This document shows positions 11,438 through 19,123 of a stretch of 64,000 nt of DNA, one piece after another. Numbering within the stretch: position 1 is the stretch's first letter; each line of letters begins with the position of its first letter. The notes beneath the pieces were generated by a model. The model was not told the DNA's origin and ran no database searches. It saw only the letters and a list, made by a program, of their open reading frames with translations. A program made the translations under genes and the position numbers. Source of the stretch: Mycolicibacterium insubricum (GTDB taxonomy: Bacteria; Actinomycetota; Actinomycetes; Mycobacteriales; Mycobacteriaceae); NCBI RefSeq assembly GCF_010731615.1, contig NZ_AP022618.1, forward strand, positions 3,844,001-3,908,000, read 5' to 3'.

Positions 11438-12679
11438 CTACAGCCCCCGGGAGCGCCAATCGTAGGGCTCGGCACCCGCCTCGGAGTCGGCCTCCCGCGC
11501 CCCGCCGACGTTGCCGCGCAGCAGCGGAATGAGCGTGACGATGACGGCCACCACGATGGCCGCCAGCATCACCGAACCGGTGTAGCGCGGCGCGACGAAG
11601 ATGGTGCTCGCCGCACCGAACGCGACGATGCCGACCCACAGGTAGATCAGCAGCACGACGCGGCGATGCGAGTGGCCGATCTGCAGCAGCCGGTGGTGCA
11701 GGTGCATCTTGTCGGGGCTGAACGGGCTGCGCCCGGCCCGAGTGCGCCGCACGATCGCCAGCAGCATGTCCAGCGCCGGCACGAACATCACCGCGACCAC
11801 CAGCAGGAACGGCGACAGCAGGGCGAAGACGTCGCGGGCGCCGTAGGCGCTCTGCGAGATCGGGCCGGCGGCCGTCGTCGACGCGGCGGCCAGCATCAGT
11901 CCGATCAGCATCGACCCGGAGTCGCCCATGAAGATCTTCGCGCGGTGGAAGTTGTGCGGCAGGAAGCCCAGGCAAGCGCCGGCCAGCACCACCGAGATCA
12001 CCGCCGGCGGGTAGAACAGCACGTCGCCGCCGTGGTCGCGCAGCAGTCCGACCGAGAAGGCGCAGATGGCCAGCGCGGTGATCAGGCCCAGCCCGGCGGC
12101 CAGGCCGTCCAGGCCGTCGACGAAGTTCATCGCGTTGACGATCGACACCGTCAGCGCCAGGGTCAGCAGGATCGAGGCCGTCTGGTCCAGCACCAGGGTG
12201 CCCACTCCCCCGATCGGGATGTAGAGCACGCTCCAGGCCACGCCCATGGTGACCAGCACGCTGGCCGCGGTGATCTGGCCGGCGAACTTGGTGAGCGCGT
12301 CCAGGCCCCAGCGGTCGTCGATCAAACCGACGACCAGGATCACCCCGCCGGCCACCAACACCGCCGGCATGCCGGTGGAATAGACGAAACCGCGGGTCAG
12401 GGCGGGCAGCTGGGATGCCAGGAAAACCCCGGCGACCACGCCGAGGTACATGGCCAGCCCGCCCATCCGGGGCACCGGGGTGACGTGCACATCGCGTTCT
12501 CGGGGTACGGCGACCGCACCGATGCGGCAGGCCAGCACCCGCACCGGGCCGGTGGCGAAGTAGGTGATGACGGCCGCGGCCAGACCGACCAGCGCCAGCT
12601 CCCGCAGCGGCACGCCGGCGCCGCGCTCCCCCAGCGCGAGCAGAACCTGAGCTCCACGGGTGTCACCTGCGCTGAACAT
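11438..12679 (-). CDS. wecA: decaprenyl-phosphate GlcNAc-1-phosphate transferase WecA
   Basis: Starts the arabinogalactan linker by moving GlcNAc-1-P from UDP-GlcNAc to decaprenyl phosphate at the inner membrane. About 413 residues with eleven hydrophobic segments. Family motifs present: VPRMGGLAMYLG, VNAMNFVDGLDGLAAG (Asp-rich, metal/substrate), AKIFMGDSGSMLIG and the HLHHRLLQIGHS histidine motif. Start uncertain: ATG at 12679 or GTG at 12703; neither has a clear Shine-Dalgarno. It is upstream of the ATP synthase genes, as Rv1302 is. Confidence 0.95.
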   Translation of the reverse strand: MFSAGDTRGAQVLLALGERGAGVPLRELALVGLAAAVITYFATGPVRVLACRIGAVAVPRERDVHVTPVPRMGGLAMYLGVVAGVFLASQLPALTRGFVYSTGMPAVLVAGGVILVVGLIDDRWGLDALTKFAGQITAASVLVTMGVAWSVLYIPIGGVGTLVLDQTASILLTLALTVSIVNAMNFVDGLDGLAAGLGLITALAICAFSVGLLRDHGGDVLFYPPAVISVVLAGACLGFLPHNFHRAKIFMGDSGSMLIGLMLAAASTTAAGPISQSAYGARDVFALLSPFLLVVAVMFVPALDMLLAIVRRTRAGRSPFSPDKMHLHHRLLQIGHSHRRVVLLIYLWVGIVAFGAASTIFVAPRYTGSVMLAAIVVAVIVTLIPLLRGNVGGAREADSEAGAEPYDWRSRGL

Positions 12680-12730
12680 CGGGTAAACCGTACTGCACCG
12701 CACTGGGACGAACCTGGACGGCGGCGAACC

Positions 12731-13384
12731 TCAGCGGGTGAGGGTTTCGGCGTCGACGCCGAGGACCTCGGCGATGGCGGCGGCGCTGATCGGCCCGGCC
12801 CGCAGGATTCTCGGCGCCGGGCCGGACAGGTCGACGATCGAGGACGCGGCCCGCCGCGGCGAAGGTCCCCCGTTCAGGTACACCGCCACGGACTCGCCGA
12901 GCTGGCGTTGCGCCTCATCGACCTGCACGGCCGGCGTCTGCCCGGAGATGTTGGCCGAGGACACCGCCATCGGGCCGACCTCGCGCAGCAGCTCGATGGC
13001 CACCGGGTGCAGCGGCATCCGCAGCATCACGGTGCCGTCGGAGTCGCCGAGGTCCCACATCAGCGACGGCACCTGGCGCACCACCAGGCTCAGCGCACCG
13101 GGCCAGAACGCGGCGATCAGCTCGCGGGCGGCGTCGGGCACCGGGAACACCAGACCGTCGATGGTCTGCCAGGACCCGACCAGCACCGGCACCGGCATAT
13201 CGCGGCCGCGGCCCTTGGCGGCCAGCAGCGCGGCGACGGCCTGCGCGTCGAACGCGTTGGCCCCGATGCCGTAGACGGTGTCGGTGGGCAGCACCACCAG
13301 GTCGCCGTCACCGGCGGCGCGGGCGGCTGCGGCGATGCCCTCGCGCCGCTGCTGCGGATCTGCACAGTCGTATAGCCGGCTCAC
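12731..13384 (-). CDS. L-threonylcarbamoyladenylate synthase (Sua5/YwlC/YrdC)
   Basis: Makes threonylcarbamoyl-AMP from Thr, bicarbonate and ATP for the t6A37 modification of ANN-decoding tRNAs. The 217-residue single YrdC domain contains LVVLPTDTVYGIGANAFD, KGRGRDMPVPVLV, TVMLRMPLHP and the MAVSSANISGQ motif. It lacks the extra Sua5 C-terminal domain. The GTG start overlaps the prmC stop by 4 nt (GTGA), so translation is coupled. Confidence 0.95.
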   Translation of the reverse strand: MSRLYDCADPQQRREGIAAAARAAGDGDLVVLPTDTVYGIGANAFDAQAVAALLAAKGRGRDMPVPVLVGSWQTIDGLVFPVPDAARELIAAFWPGALSLVVRQVPSLMWDLGDSDGTVMLRMPLHPVAIELLREVGPMAVSSANISGQTPAVQVDEAQRQLGESVAVYLNGGPSPRRAASSIVDLSGPAPRILRAGPISAAAIAEVLGVDAETLTR

Positions 13385-14268
13385 GGGTGCCTCATCTTCT
13401 CGGCGGATCGGCGGATGGCGGTGACGAACCGGGGCCGCCCGGTCAGGTCCGCCCTGGCCAGAATGTCATCGAACGCCTCGGTGCGGGCCAGCGCCTCGCG
13501 GGTCTGCGCCGACGTGGTGTCGTCGTGTTCGATCCCGACGGCCCCGCCCGGGCGCAGCCAGCGGGCGGCCGCCGCCGCGACGGCCGGGATCACCGACATG
13601 CCGTCGGGTCCGCCGAACAGGGCGTGGTGCGGATCGTGGTCGACGACCTCGGGGTCGAGCTCCGCGCCGTCGGGAATGTAGGGCGGGTTGCACACCACCA
13701 GGTCGACGCGGCCGTCGAGCTCGGCCAGCAGACCGGGATCGGTGAGGTCGCCCTCCACGACCCGGATCGCGGTGCCCGCGGTGTTGCGTTGGGTGTAGCC
13801 CAGCGCCTCGGGGCTGTCGTCGATGGCGATGATCTGCGCGCCCGGATGGTCGTGGGCCAGGGCCAGCGCCAGCGCGCCGCTGCCCGTGCAGGCGTCGACG
13901 ATCAGCGGCGCGTCACCGGTGAGTTGGCGGGAGGCCCAGTCCAGCAGCGCCTCGGTCTCCGGGCGCGGGGTGAACACCCCGGGGCCGACGGCGACGGTGA
14001 CCGGCCCGAAGGCGGCGGTGCCGGTGAGGTGCTGCAGCGGGATCCGTCGGGCCCGGGCGGTGACCAGGTCGTGCAGCCGCGCGGCGACGTCGTCGTCGAT
14101 CGGGTCGCCGGTCAGTGCCAGCACCGCCAGCCGGCCGCGGTCGGTTCCGGCGGCGTGCGCGGCGAGCAGTTCGGCGTCGGCGCGGGCGGAATCCACTCCG
14201 GCACGGGCCAGCACCGCCTCAGCGTCGGCGATGAGGTCACGCAGGCGTGGACCGGGCCTGGGGGTCAT
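13381..14268 (-). CDS. prmC: release factor glutamine methyltransferase PrmC
   Basis: Methylates the Gln of the GGQ motif in release factors. The 295-residue protein has an N-terminal helical domain and a Rossmann methyltransferase domain with VDACTGSGALALALA (SAM binding) and the catalytic VVCNPPYIPDG. It is immediately downstream of its substrate gene prfA; stop and start share one base (TGATG). An in-frame upstream extension to 14829 overlaps prfA and is rejected. Confidence 0.96.
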   Translation of the reverse strand: MTPRPGPRLRDLIADAEAVLARAGVDSARADAELLAAHAAGTDRGRLAVLALTGDPIDDDVAARLHDLVTARARRIPLQHLTGTAAFGPVTVAVGPGVFTPRPETEALLDWASRQLTGDAPLIVDACTGSGALALALAHDHPGAQIIAIDDSPEALGYTQRNTAGTAIRVVEGDLTDPGLLAELDGRVDLVVCNPPYIPDGAELDPEVVDHDPHHALFGGPDGMSVIPAVAAAAARWLRPGGAVGIEHDDTTSAQTREALARTEAFDDILARADLTGRPRFVTAIRRSAEKMRHP

Positions 14269-15344
14269 CAGTCCTGCTGCTGCAACCGAGCTTGCCTGTC
14301 GGCGGCGGCCAGCGCGTCCAGCAGGTCGTCGAGGTCGCCGTCGAGCACCTGATCGAGGTTGTGCGCCTTGAAGTTGATCCGGTGGTCGGCGATCCGGTTC
14401 TCCGGGAAGTTGTAGGTCCGGATGCGTTCGCTGCGGTCCACGGTGCGGATCTGGCTGGCCCGGTCGGCCGACGCGTCGGCCGAGGCCTGCTCCTCGGCCA
14501 GCGCCTGCAGCCGCGCGGCCAGCACCGCCGTGGCGCGGGCCTTGTTCTGCAGCTGCGAGCGCTCGTTCTGGCAGGTGACGACGATGCCGGTGGGCAGGTG
14601 CGTGATGCGGACCGCGGAGTCGGTGGTGTTGACGCCCTGGCCGCCCTTGCCGGAGGACCGGTAGACGTCGATGCGCAGATCGGATTCGTCGATCTGCACC
14701 TGCTCGACCTCTTCGGGCTCCGGGTAGACCAGGACGCCGGCGGCCGAGGTGTGCACCCGGCCCTGGGATTCGGTGACCGGCACCCGCTGCACGCGATGCA
14801 CGCCGCCTTCGAACTTCAGCCGCGACCACACGCCGTCGGCCGAATCGCCCTTGCTGCGGATCGACAGCGTGGCGTCCTTGTAGCCGCCCAGGTCGGAGGT
14901 CGTCTCGCCGAGCACGGTGACCGTCCAGCCGTGCCGTTCGGCGTAGCGGGTGTACATCCGGGCCAGGTCGGCGGCGAACAGCGCCGATTCCTCGCCGCCC
15001 TCGCCGGATTTGACCTCCAGCACGATGTCGTCGACGTCGTGCGGGTCACGCGGGGCGAGCATGTCGGTCAGCGCGGTGTCCAACTCGGCGACGGTAGCCT
15101 CCAGATCCGGGATCTCGGCGGCGAACGACGCGTCGTCGGCGGCCAGTTCCCGGGCGGCGTCCAGATCATCGCGGGCGGCGGTCAGCTTGCGGTGAGTGGC
15201 AACGATCGGCGCCAGCTGGGCGAATCGGCGGCCGACCTTGCGGGCGGTCGCGGCGTCGGCGTGCAGCGCCGGGTCCGACAGCCGCAGTTCCAGGTCGGCG
15301 TGTTCGGTCAGCAGGGCTTCGATCGCGGGTGCGGTCTGCGTCAT
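14268..15344 (-). CDS. prfA: peptide chain release factor 1
   Basis: Recognises UAA/UAG and triggers peptide release. The 358-residue protein has the codon-recognition tripeptide PVT (in [18 protein letters not shown]) and the catalytic GGQ ([18 protein letters not shown]). A GGAGG Shine-Dalgarno lies 5 nt before the ATG. It is separated from rpmE by a strong hairpin (15392-15448). Confidence 0.97.
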   Translation of the reverse strand: MTQTAPAIEALLTEHADLELRLSDPALHADAATARKVGRRFAQLAPIVATHRKLTAARDDLDAARELAADDASFAAEIPDLEATVAELDTALTDMLAPRDPHDVDDIVLEVKSGEGGEESALFAADLARMYTRYAERHGWTVTVLGETTSDLGGYKDATLSIRSKGDSADGVWSRLKFEGGVHRVQRVPVTESQGRVHTSAAGVLVYPEPEEVEQVQIDESDLRIDVYRSSGKGGQGVNTTDSAVRITHLPTGIVVTCQNERSQLQNKARATAVLAARLQALAEEQASADASADRASQIRTVDRSERIRTYNFPENRIADHRINFKAHNLDQVLDGDLDDLLDALAAADRQARLQQQD

Positions 15345-15391
15345 GACGTCCTCCTGCCTGCCGATGGTGATGTGGTCTGTCGTGCGCCGGA

Positions 15392-15448
15392 CATGAAACC
15401 GGCGCCCGTCCGGTCGTTGAAACGACGGTTACGGGCGCCGGTGTCATG
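15392..15448 (-). terminator. long hairpin between rpmE and prfA
   Basis: Arms of 18 bp with one mismatch: CATGAaACCGGCGCCCGT (15392-15409) pairs with ACGGGCGCCGGTgTCATG (15431-15448). The 21-nt apical region contains a nested GTCGTT/AACGAC stem. It begins 2 nt after the rpmE stop codon. No T-tract follows, so it would be a U-less terminator, an attenuator that lowers prfA expression, or an mRNA-stabilising structure. Confidence 0.65.
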
Positions 15449-15449
15449 G

Positions 15450-15686
15450 CTAGCTCTGCGCGTCGGCCTTCGCGCCGGCGGTGCGCTTGCCGTAGCGCTT
15501 CTCGAAGCGGGCGACGCGGCCGCCGCTGTCGAGGATCTTCTGCTTACCGGTGTAGAAGGGGTGGCACTGCGAGCAGACCTCGACCACGATGTGGCCGCTG
15601 TCCTTGGTGCTGCGCGTGGTGAAAGAGTTCCCGCAACCGCAGACCACGGTGGTCTCTTTGTAGTCGGGGTGAATGCCGCTTTTCAT
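15450..15686 (-). CDS. rpmE: 50S ribosomal protein L31, zinc-binding form
   Basis: A 78-residue ribosomal protein carrying the C+ cysteine pattern (VVCGCGNSF and EVCSQCHPF), which binds zinc. [13 protein letters not shown] and the basic end [12 protein letters not shown] are typical. GAGG lies 5 nt before the ATG. The zinc-free paralogue, if present, is outside this window. Confidence 0.96.
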   Translation of the reverse strand: MKSGIHPDYKETTVVCGCGNSFTTRSTKDSGHIVVEVCSQCHPFYTGKQKILDSGGRVARFEKRYGKRTAGAKADAQS

Positions 15687-15823
15687 GGTGTCCTCTGCAA
15701 TCGTCGGCCGCCGGGTCGCCCACCCAATCCTGGGGTTATGGACGTGAACCGGAACCTTGAGGTGGTCGACGGTCGATTATGCCAGGTCATCCGCCATCGG
15801 CCTAAACAGCGGTTGAGGCGGGG

Positions 15824-17377
15824 CTATTCCGGCACGTAAGCCCGGCCGTGGCGGTGCCACAGGGCGCGGCCGTCGGCGGCGGAGCCGCGGGCGATCAGCT
15901 CGCGCTTGAGGATCTTGTTGGTGGCGGTGCTCGGCAGGTCGGGCGCCAACCAGACATGGCGCGGCCAAGCCTTCGGGGACAGATCGGGCTGAGCGGCCAG
16001 GAACTCGGCGAGCTCCTCCGGGGTGAGTTCGGCGCCGTCGCGCAGCACGATCGCGGCCATCACCGCGTCGCCGACCAACTCGTCGGGCACCGGGTAGACC
16101 GCCACCCGGCTGATCGCAGGGGCGCGCAGCAGGATGCGCTCGATGGGCGCGGCGGTGAGATTCTCTCCGTCGACGCGCATCCAGTCCGACGTGCGCCCGG
16201 CCAGGTAGATCCAGCCGTCGGCGTCGCGGTAGGCCAGGTCCCCGGACCAGTACATGCCGTGGCGCAGTCGCTCGTCGGTGGCATCCGGATCGTTGTGGTA
16301 GCCGCGGAACATCCCACTGCCGCCGGTGTTGACCAGTTCTCCGGTGGCGGCCTCGGCGTTGACCAGGGCTCCGGTGTCGTCGAAGCGGGCGACTTCGCAC
16401 TCGGTGAGGGTCACCGGGTCGTAGATCGCGACGCCGGGGAAACCCTGGCCGACGCTGCCCGGCGGGGTGTCCTCGGAGCGGGTGATGATGATGGCCAGCT
16501 CGGTGGAGCCGAAGCCGTCCCACACGCTGCAGTCGAAGCGGCGGCTGAACTCCTCGATGTCGCGGTCGGCCGCCTCGTTGCCGAACGCCACCCGCAGCGG
16601 GTTGTCCCGATCGTCGGGTGATTCGGGGGTGGCCAGGATGTAGGCCAGCGGTTTGCCGACGTAGTTCATGTAGGTGGCGCCGTAGCGGCGGATGTCGGGC
16701 AGGAACGCCGACGCGGAGAACGCGGCCGGTGCCATGGCGGCGCCGGCGGCCAGAGCCACTCCCCACCCGGCATAGACGGCGTTGGAGTGGAACAGCGGCA
16801 TGGCCAGGTAACAGGTGTCCTCGTCGGTCAGCCCGTAGCGGGCCACCAGCGCGCCGGCGGAAAACAGCACGATGGCGTGCGGGACCCGGACCGCCTTGGG
16901 TGCGCCGCTGGTGCCCGAGGTGAAGATCATCATGAAGGTGTCGTCGGGACCGACCTCACGCTGCGGTGTCAGTTCCCGCTGCGGCCACGCCGCGGTGCCG
17001 ACGTCGATGACTGCGACGCCCGGCAGTTCCAGGCCGTCGAGCAGTTCCCGGTGGGCCTCGTCGACCAGCAGGATCTGGCATTCCACCTTGGCGATATCGC
17101 CGGCCAACGCCGCACCGCGGCGGGTGTCGTTGATACCGCACAGCACGTAGCCGCCGAGCGCCGCGGCAGCCAGCGCGGTCAGCATGTCGGGGGTGTTGCC
17201 GAGCAGGGTGCCGACGTGCAGGGTCCGGCCCGATTCGGCGAGTGAGATCAGGGCCGCGGCCTGCGCCGACGCCTCCGCGACGTGCTCGCGCCAGGTCTGC
17301 CTGCGGTCACCGTACTTGACGGCGACGCCGTCGTGCCCGGCGCGTTCGCGGAGCAACTGCTGAAGCGTCTCGGCCAT
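15824..17377 (-). CDS. fatty-acyl-CoA ligase (FadD family)
   Basis: ANL-superfamily ligase, 517 residues. Motifs in order: MIFTSGTSGAPKAVR (ATP/AMP), DGFGSTELAI, YWSGDLAYRDADGWIYLAGR (hinge and adenylate binding) and the catalytic Lys in STATNKILKREL. The N-terminus MAETLQQLLRERAG at 17377 was chosen; in-frame codons further upstream lie in the divergent promoter. The closest types I recall are FadD1/FadD17-like medium or long-chain CoA ligases; substrate cannot be told from sequence. A divergent TetR gene suggests local control. A 137-bp gap separates it from rpmE. Confidence 0.9.
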   Translation of the reverse strand: MAETLQQLLRERAGHDGVAVKYGDRRQTWREHVAEASAQAAALISLAESGRTLHVGTLLGNTPDMLTALAAAALGGYVLCGINDTRRGAALAGDIAKVECQILLVDEAHRELLDGLELPGVAVIDVGTAAWPQRELTPQREVGPDDTFMMIFTSGTSGAPKAVRVPHAIVLFSAGALVARYGLTDEDTCYLAMPLFHSNAVYAGWGVALAAGAAMAPAAFSASAFLPDIRRYGATYMNYVGKPLAYILATPESPDDRDNPLRVAFGNEAADRDIEEFSRRFDCSVWDGFGSTELAIIITRSEDTPPGSVGQGFPGVAIYDPVTLTECEVARFDDTGALVNAEAATGELVNTGGSGMFRGYHNDPDATDERLRHGMYWSGDLAYRDADGWIYLAGRTSDWMRVDGENLTAAPIERILLRAPAISRVAVYPVPDELVGDAVMAAIVLRDGAELTPEELAEFLAAQPDLSPKAWPRHVWLAPDLPSTATNKILKRELIARGSAADGRALWHRHGRAYVPE

Positions 17378-17393
17378 CTGAGCTCCCGGGATT

Positions 17394-17419
17394 GTGAACA
17401 GATTTACAGAAGTGTCTAC
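17394..17419. promoter_or_regulatory. candidate TetR operator between fadD and tetR
   Basis: Imperfect 26-bp inverted repeat of the form GTnnACAnnTnT/AnAnnTGTnnAC (7 of 13 pairs match), lying 17 nt upstream of the fadD start in the 121-bp divergent gap. It would suit autorepression and repression of fadD by the adjacent TetR protein. Symmetry is only moderate. Confidence 0.35.
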
Positions 17420-17498
17420 CAGCCAGGTGCGGCGCCCGGTAGCGTCGGGATCCTGGCAGAATCCTCGATCACCCTGCACACCCGCAAGGAGGAGGCCG

Positions 17499-18092
17499 GT
17501 GGAAACCGCCACACCGTCGAAAACGGTACGTGAGCGCCTGATGGACGCTGCCGAAACGTGTCTTCGGGACAAGGGCATCCGGGCGACGACGGTTTCCGAG
17601 GTGGCCGAGCTGGCCGGGGTTTCCCGCGGCTGGCTCTACCGGCACTATCCGGACAAGGTGGCCCTGCTGGGCGCCGCGCTGGTCCGGCTCAACGACGCCT
17701 ACTGGGGCGAAGCGCACGCCACCCTGGAGGCCGTCGACGGGCTCATGGAACAGATCGCCGCGGGTGTGCAGCTGGGCCGCTCGGCCTACGACTCCCCGGG
17801 GGCGCTCCTGATGCGACTGCGCCAGGAGGAGCCCGAGGAGTTCGCCGCCTGCGCCGGCGCGGGTGTCTCCGGCCTGGTGCCCGATCTGGCGGCCTTCTGG
17901 CGCCCGTATCTGGTGGCCGCGGCCGACCGCGGCGAGATCGACGCGGAGAACCTCGACGAGTCGTGCGAATGGGTGGCCCGGGTGGTGCTGAGTGTCACGA
18001 CCATCCCGTCGGACCTGCTCGATCCCGACGACGGCGCGGCGCTGGTCGGCCAGTTGCGGCGCTATCTCCTGCCCGCGCTGCGCCGAGGCTGA
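17499..18092 (+). CDS. TetR/AcrR family transcriptional regulator
   Basis: A 197-residue one-component regulator. The N-terminal helix-turn-helix spans VRERLMDAAETCLRDKG through TTVSEVAELAGVSRGWLYRHYPDK (about residues 10-52). The C-terminal ligand domain is unassigned. The GTG at 17499 follows AAGGAGG with good spacing; the frame extends upstream to 17394, but without TetR similarity. Divergent from the acyl-CoA ligase and followed at 56 nt by an oxidoreductase, it probably senses a fatty acid or acyl-CoA. Confidence 0.9.
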   Translation: METATPSKTVRERLMDAAETCLRDKGIRATTVSEVAELAGVSRGWLYRHYPDKVALLGAALVRLNDAYWGEAHATLEAVDGLMEQIAAGVQLGRSAYDSPGALLMRLRQEEPEEFAACAGAGVSGLVPDLAAFWRPYLVAAADRGEIDAENLDESCEWVARVVLSVTTIPSDLLDPDDGAALVGQLRRYLLPALRRG

Positions 18093-18148
18093 TTCCCAGA
18101 CTGCCGAACTAACCTGGGCGGTCCACCCCGACATTCCCAGGAGCCGTG

Positions 18149-19117
18149 ATGAAAGCCGCCGTCGTCGACACCTTCGGCACCCCGCGTTATACCGACTTCC
18201 CTGACCCGATACCCACCGGCCGCACCGAGGTGGCGACCGTGGTGGCCGCGGCGATCAAGAACCTCGACCGGGGATTGGTCGCGGGCACCCACTACGGCAG
18301 CGCCGGGTTGGCCCTGCCGTTCGTAGCCGGGATCGACGGGATCGCCCGGCTCGACGACGGGCGCCTGGTGTACGCCAACGCCACCCAGCCGTACGGCCTG
18401 ATGGCCGAGCGCACCCTGGTCGACCCCGAGCTGGCCGCCGACGTACCGGCGGACATCGATCCGGCGCTGGCCGCGGCCGTCCCCAATGCCGGATTGTCGG
18501 CCTGGTTCTCGTTGGAGTACGCCGCGAGTGTCCGGCCCGGTCAGACCGTCGTGGTGCTGGGTGCGACCGGGGTCACCGGATCGGTGGCCGTCCAACTGGC
18601 CAAGGCACGATTCGGCGCGGGCCGGGTGGTGGCCGTCGGGCGCAATCGGGAACGGCTGGATCGGCTGCGCACCGCGGGTGCCGATCAGAGCATAGTTCTG
18701 GACGGCGACGCCGGTGAACACCTCGTCGAGCTGCACCGGGAATACCCGATCGACGTCGTTCTGGACTACCTGTGGGGAGCGCCGGCCGAGCAGCTGCTCG
18801 CCGTTCTGGGCAACGCCGGCCTGACCGCGTCGTACCACCGCACCCGCTTTGTCCAGATCGGATCGATGGCCGGGCCCACCATCACCCTGCCCGCAGGCAT
18901 TCTGCGCAGCGCGGGCGTGGAGCTGATCGGCACCGGTTTGGGCAGCGTGCCGCAGGAGGGCCTGGCCCGGGTCAGGACCGAGCTGCTCCCGGAGTTGTTC
19001 ACCCTCGCCGCCGACGGGCGGTTGCACATCGACACGCAGGCCCACCCTCTGCGTGAGGTCGCCGAGGTGTGGGCCGACGGCGAGCCGTCCGGGACACGCA
19101 CCGTGTTGGTCCCCTGA
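18149..19117 (+). CDS. MDR-superfamily oxidoreductase (quinone oxidoreductase-like)
   Basis: A 322-residue NAD(P)H-dependent medium-chain dehydrogenase/reductase. It has a GroES-like N-terminal domain and a Rossmann fold with VVLGATGVTGSVAVQLAKA (about residues 134-152). Zinc-ligand cysteines are absent, so it is of the quinone-oxidoreductase rather than the alcohol-dehydrogenase kind. The ATG at 18149 was chosen because AGGAG is 5 nt upstream, although a GTG directly precedes it. It may be co-transcribed with tetR. It converges on rho with a 6-bp gap. Confidence 0.87.
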   Translation: MKAAVVDTFGTPRYTDFPDPIPTGRTEVATVVAAAIKNLDRGLVAGTHYGSAGLALPFVAGIDGIARLDDGRLVYANATQPYGLMAERTLVDPELAADVPADIDPALAAAVPNAGLSAWFSLEYAASVRPGQTVVVLGATGVTGSVAVQLAKARFGAGRVVAVGRNRERLDRLRTAGADQSIVLDGDAGEHLVELHREYPIDVVLDYLWGAPAEQLLAVLGNAGLTASYHRTRFVQIGSMAGPTITLPAGILRSAGVELIGTGLGSVPQEGLARVRTELLPELFTLAADGRLHIDTQAHPLREVAEVWADGEPSGTRTVLVP

Positions 19118-19123
19118 CGGGGA

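Noticed and set aside
19111..19122. Small inverted repeat CCCC-TGAC-GGGG between the MDR gene and rho
   Set aside because: Only four base pairs; too weak to call a terminator.
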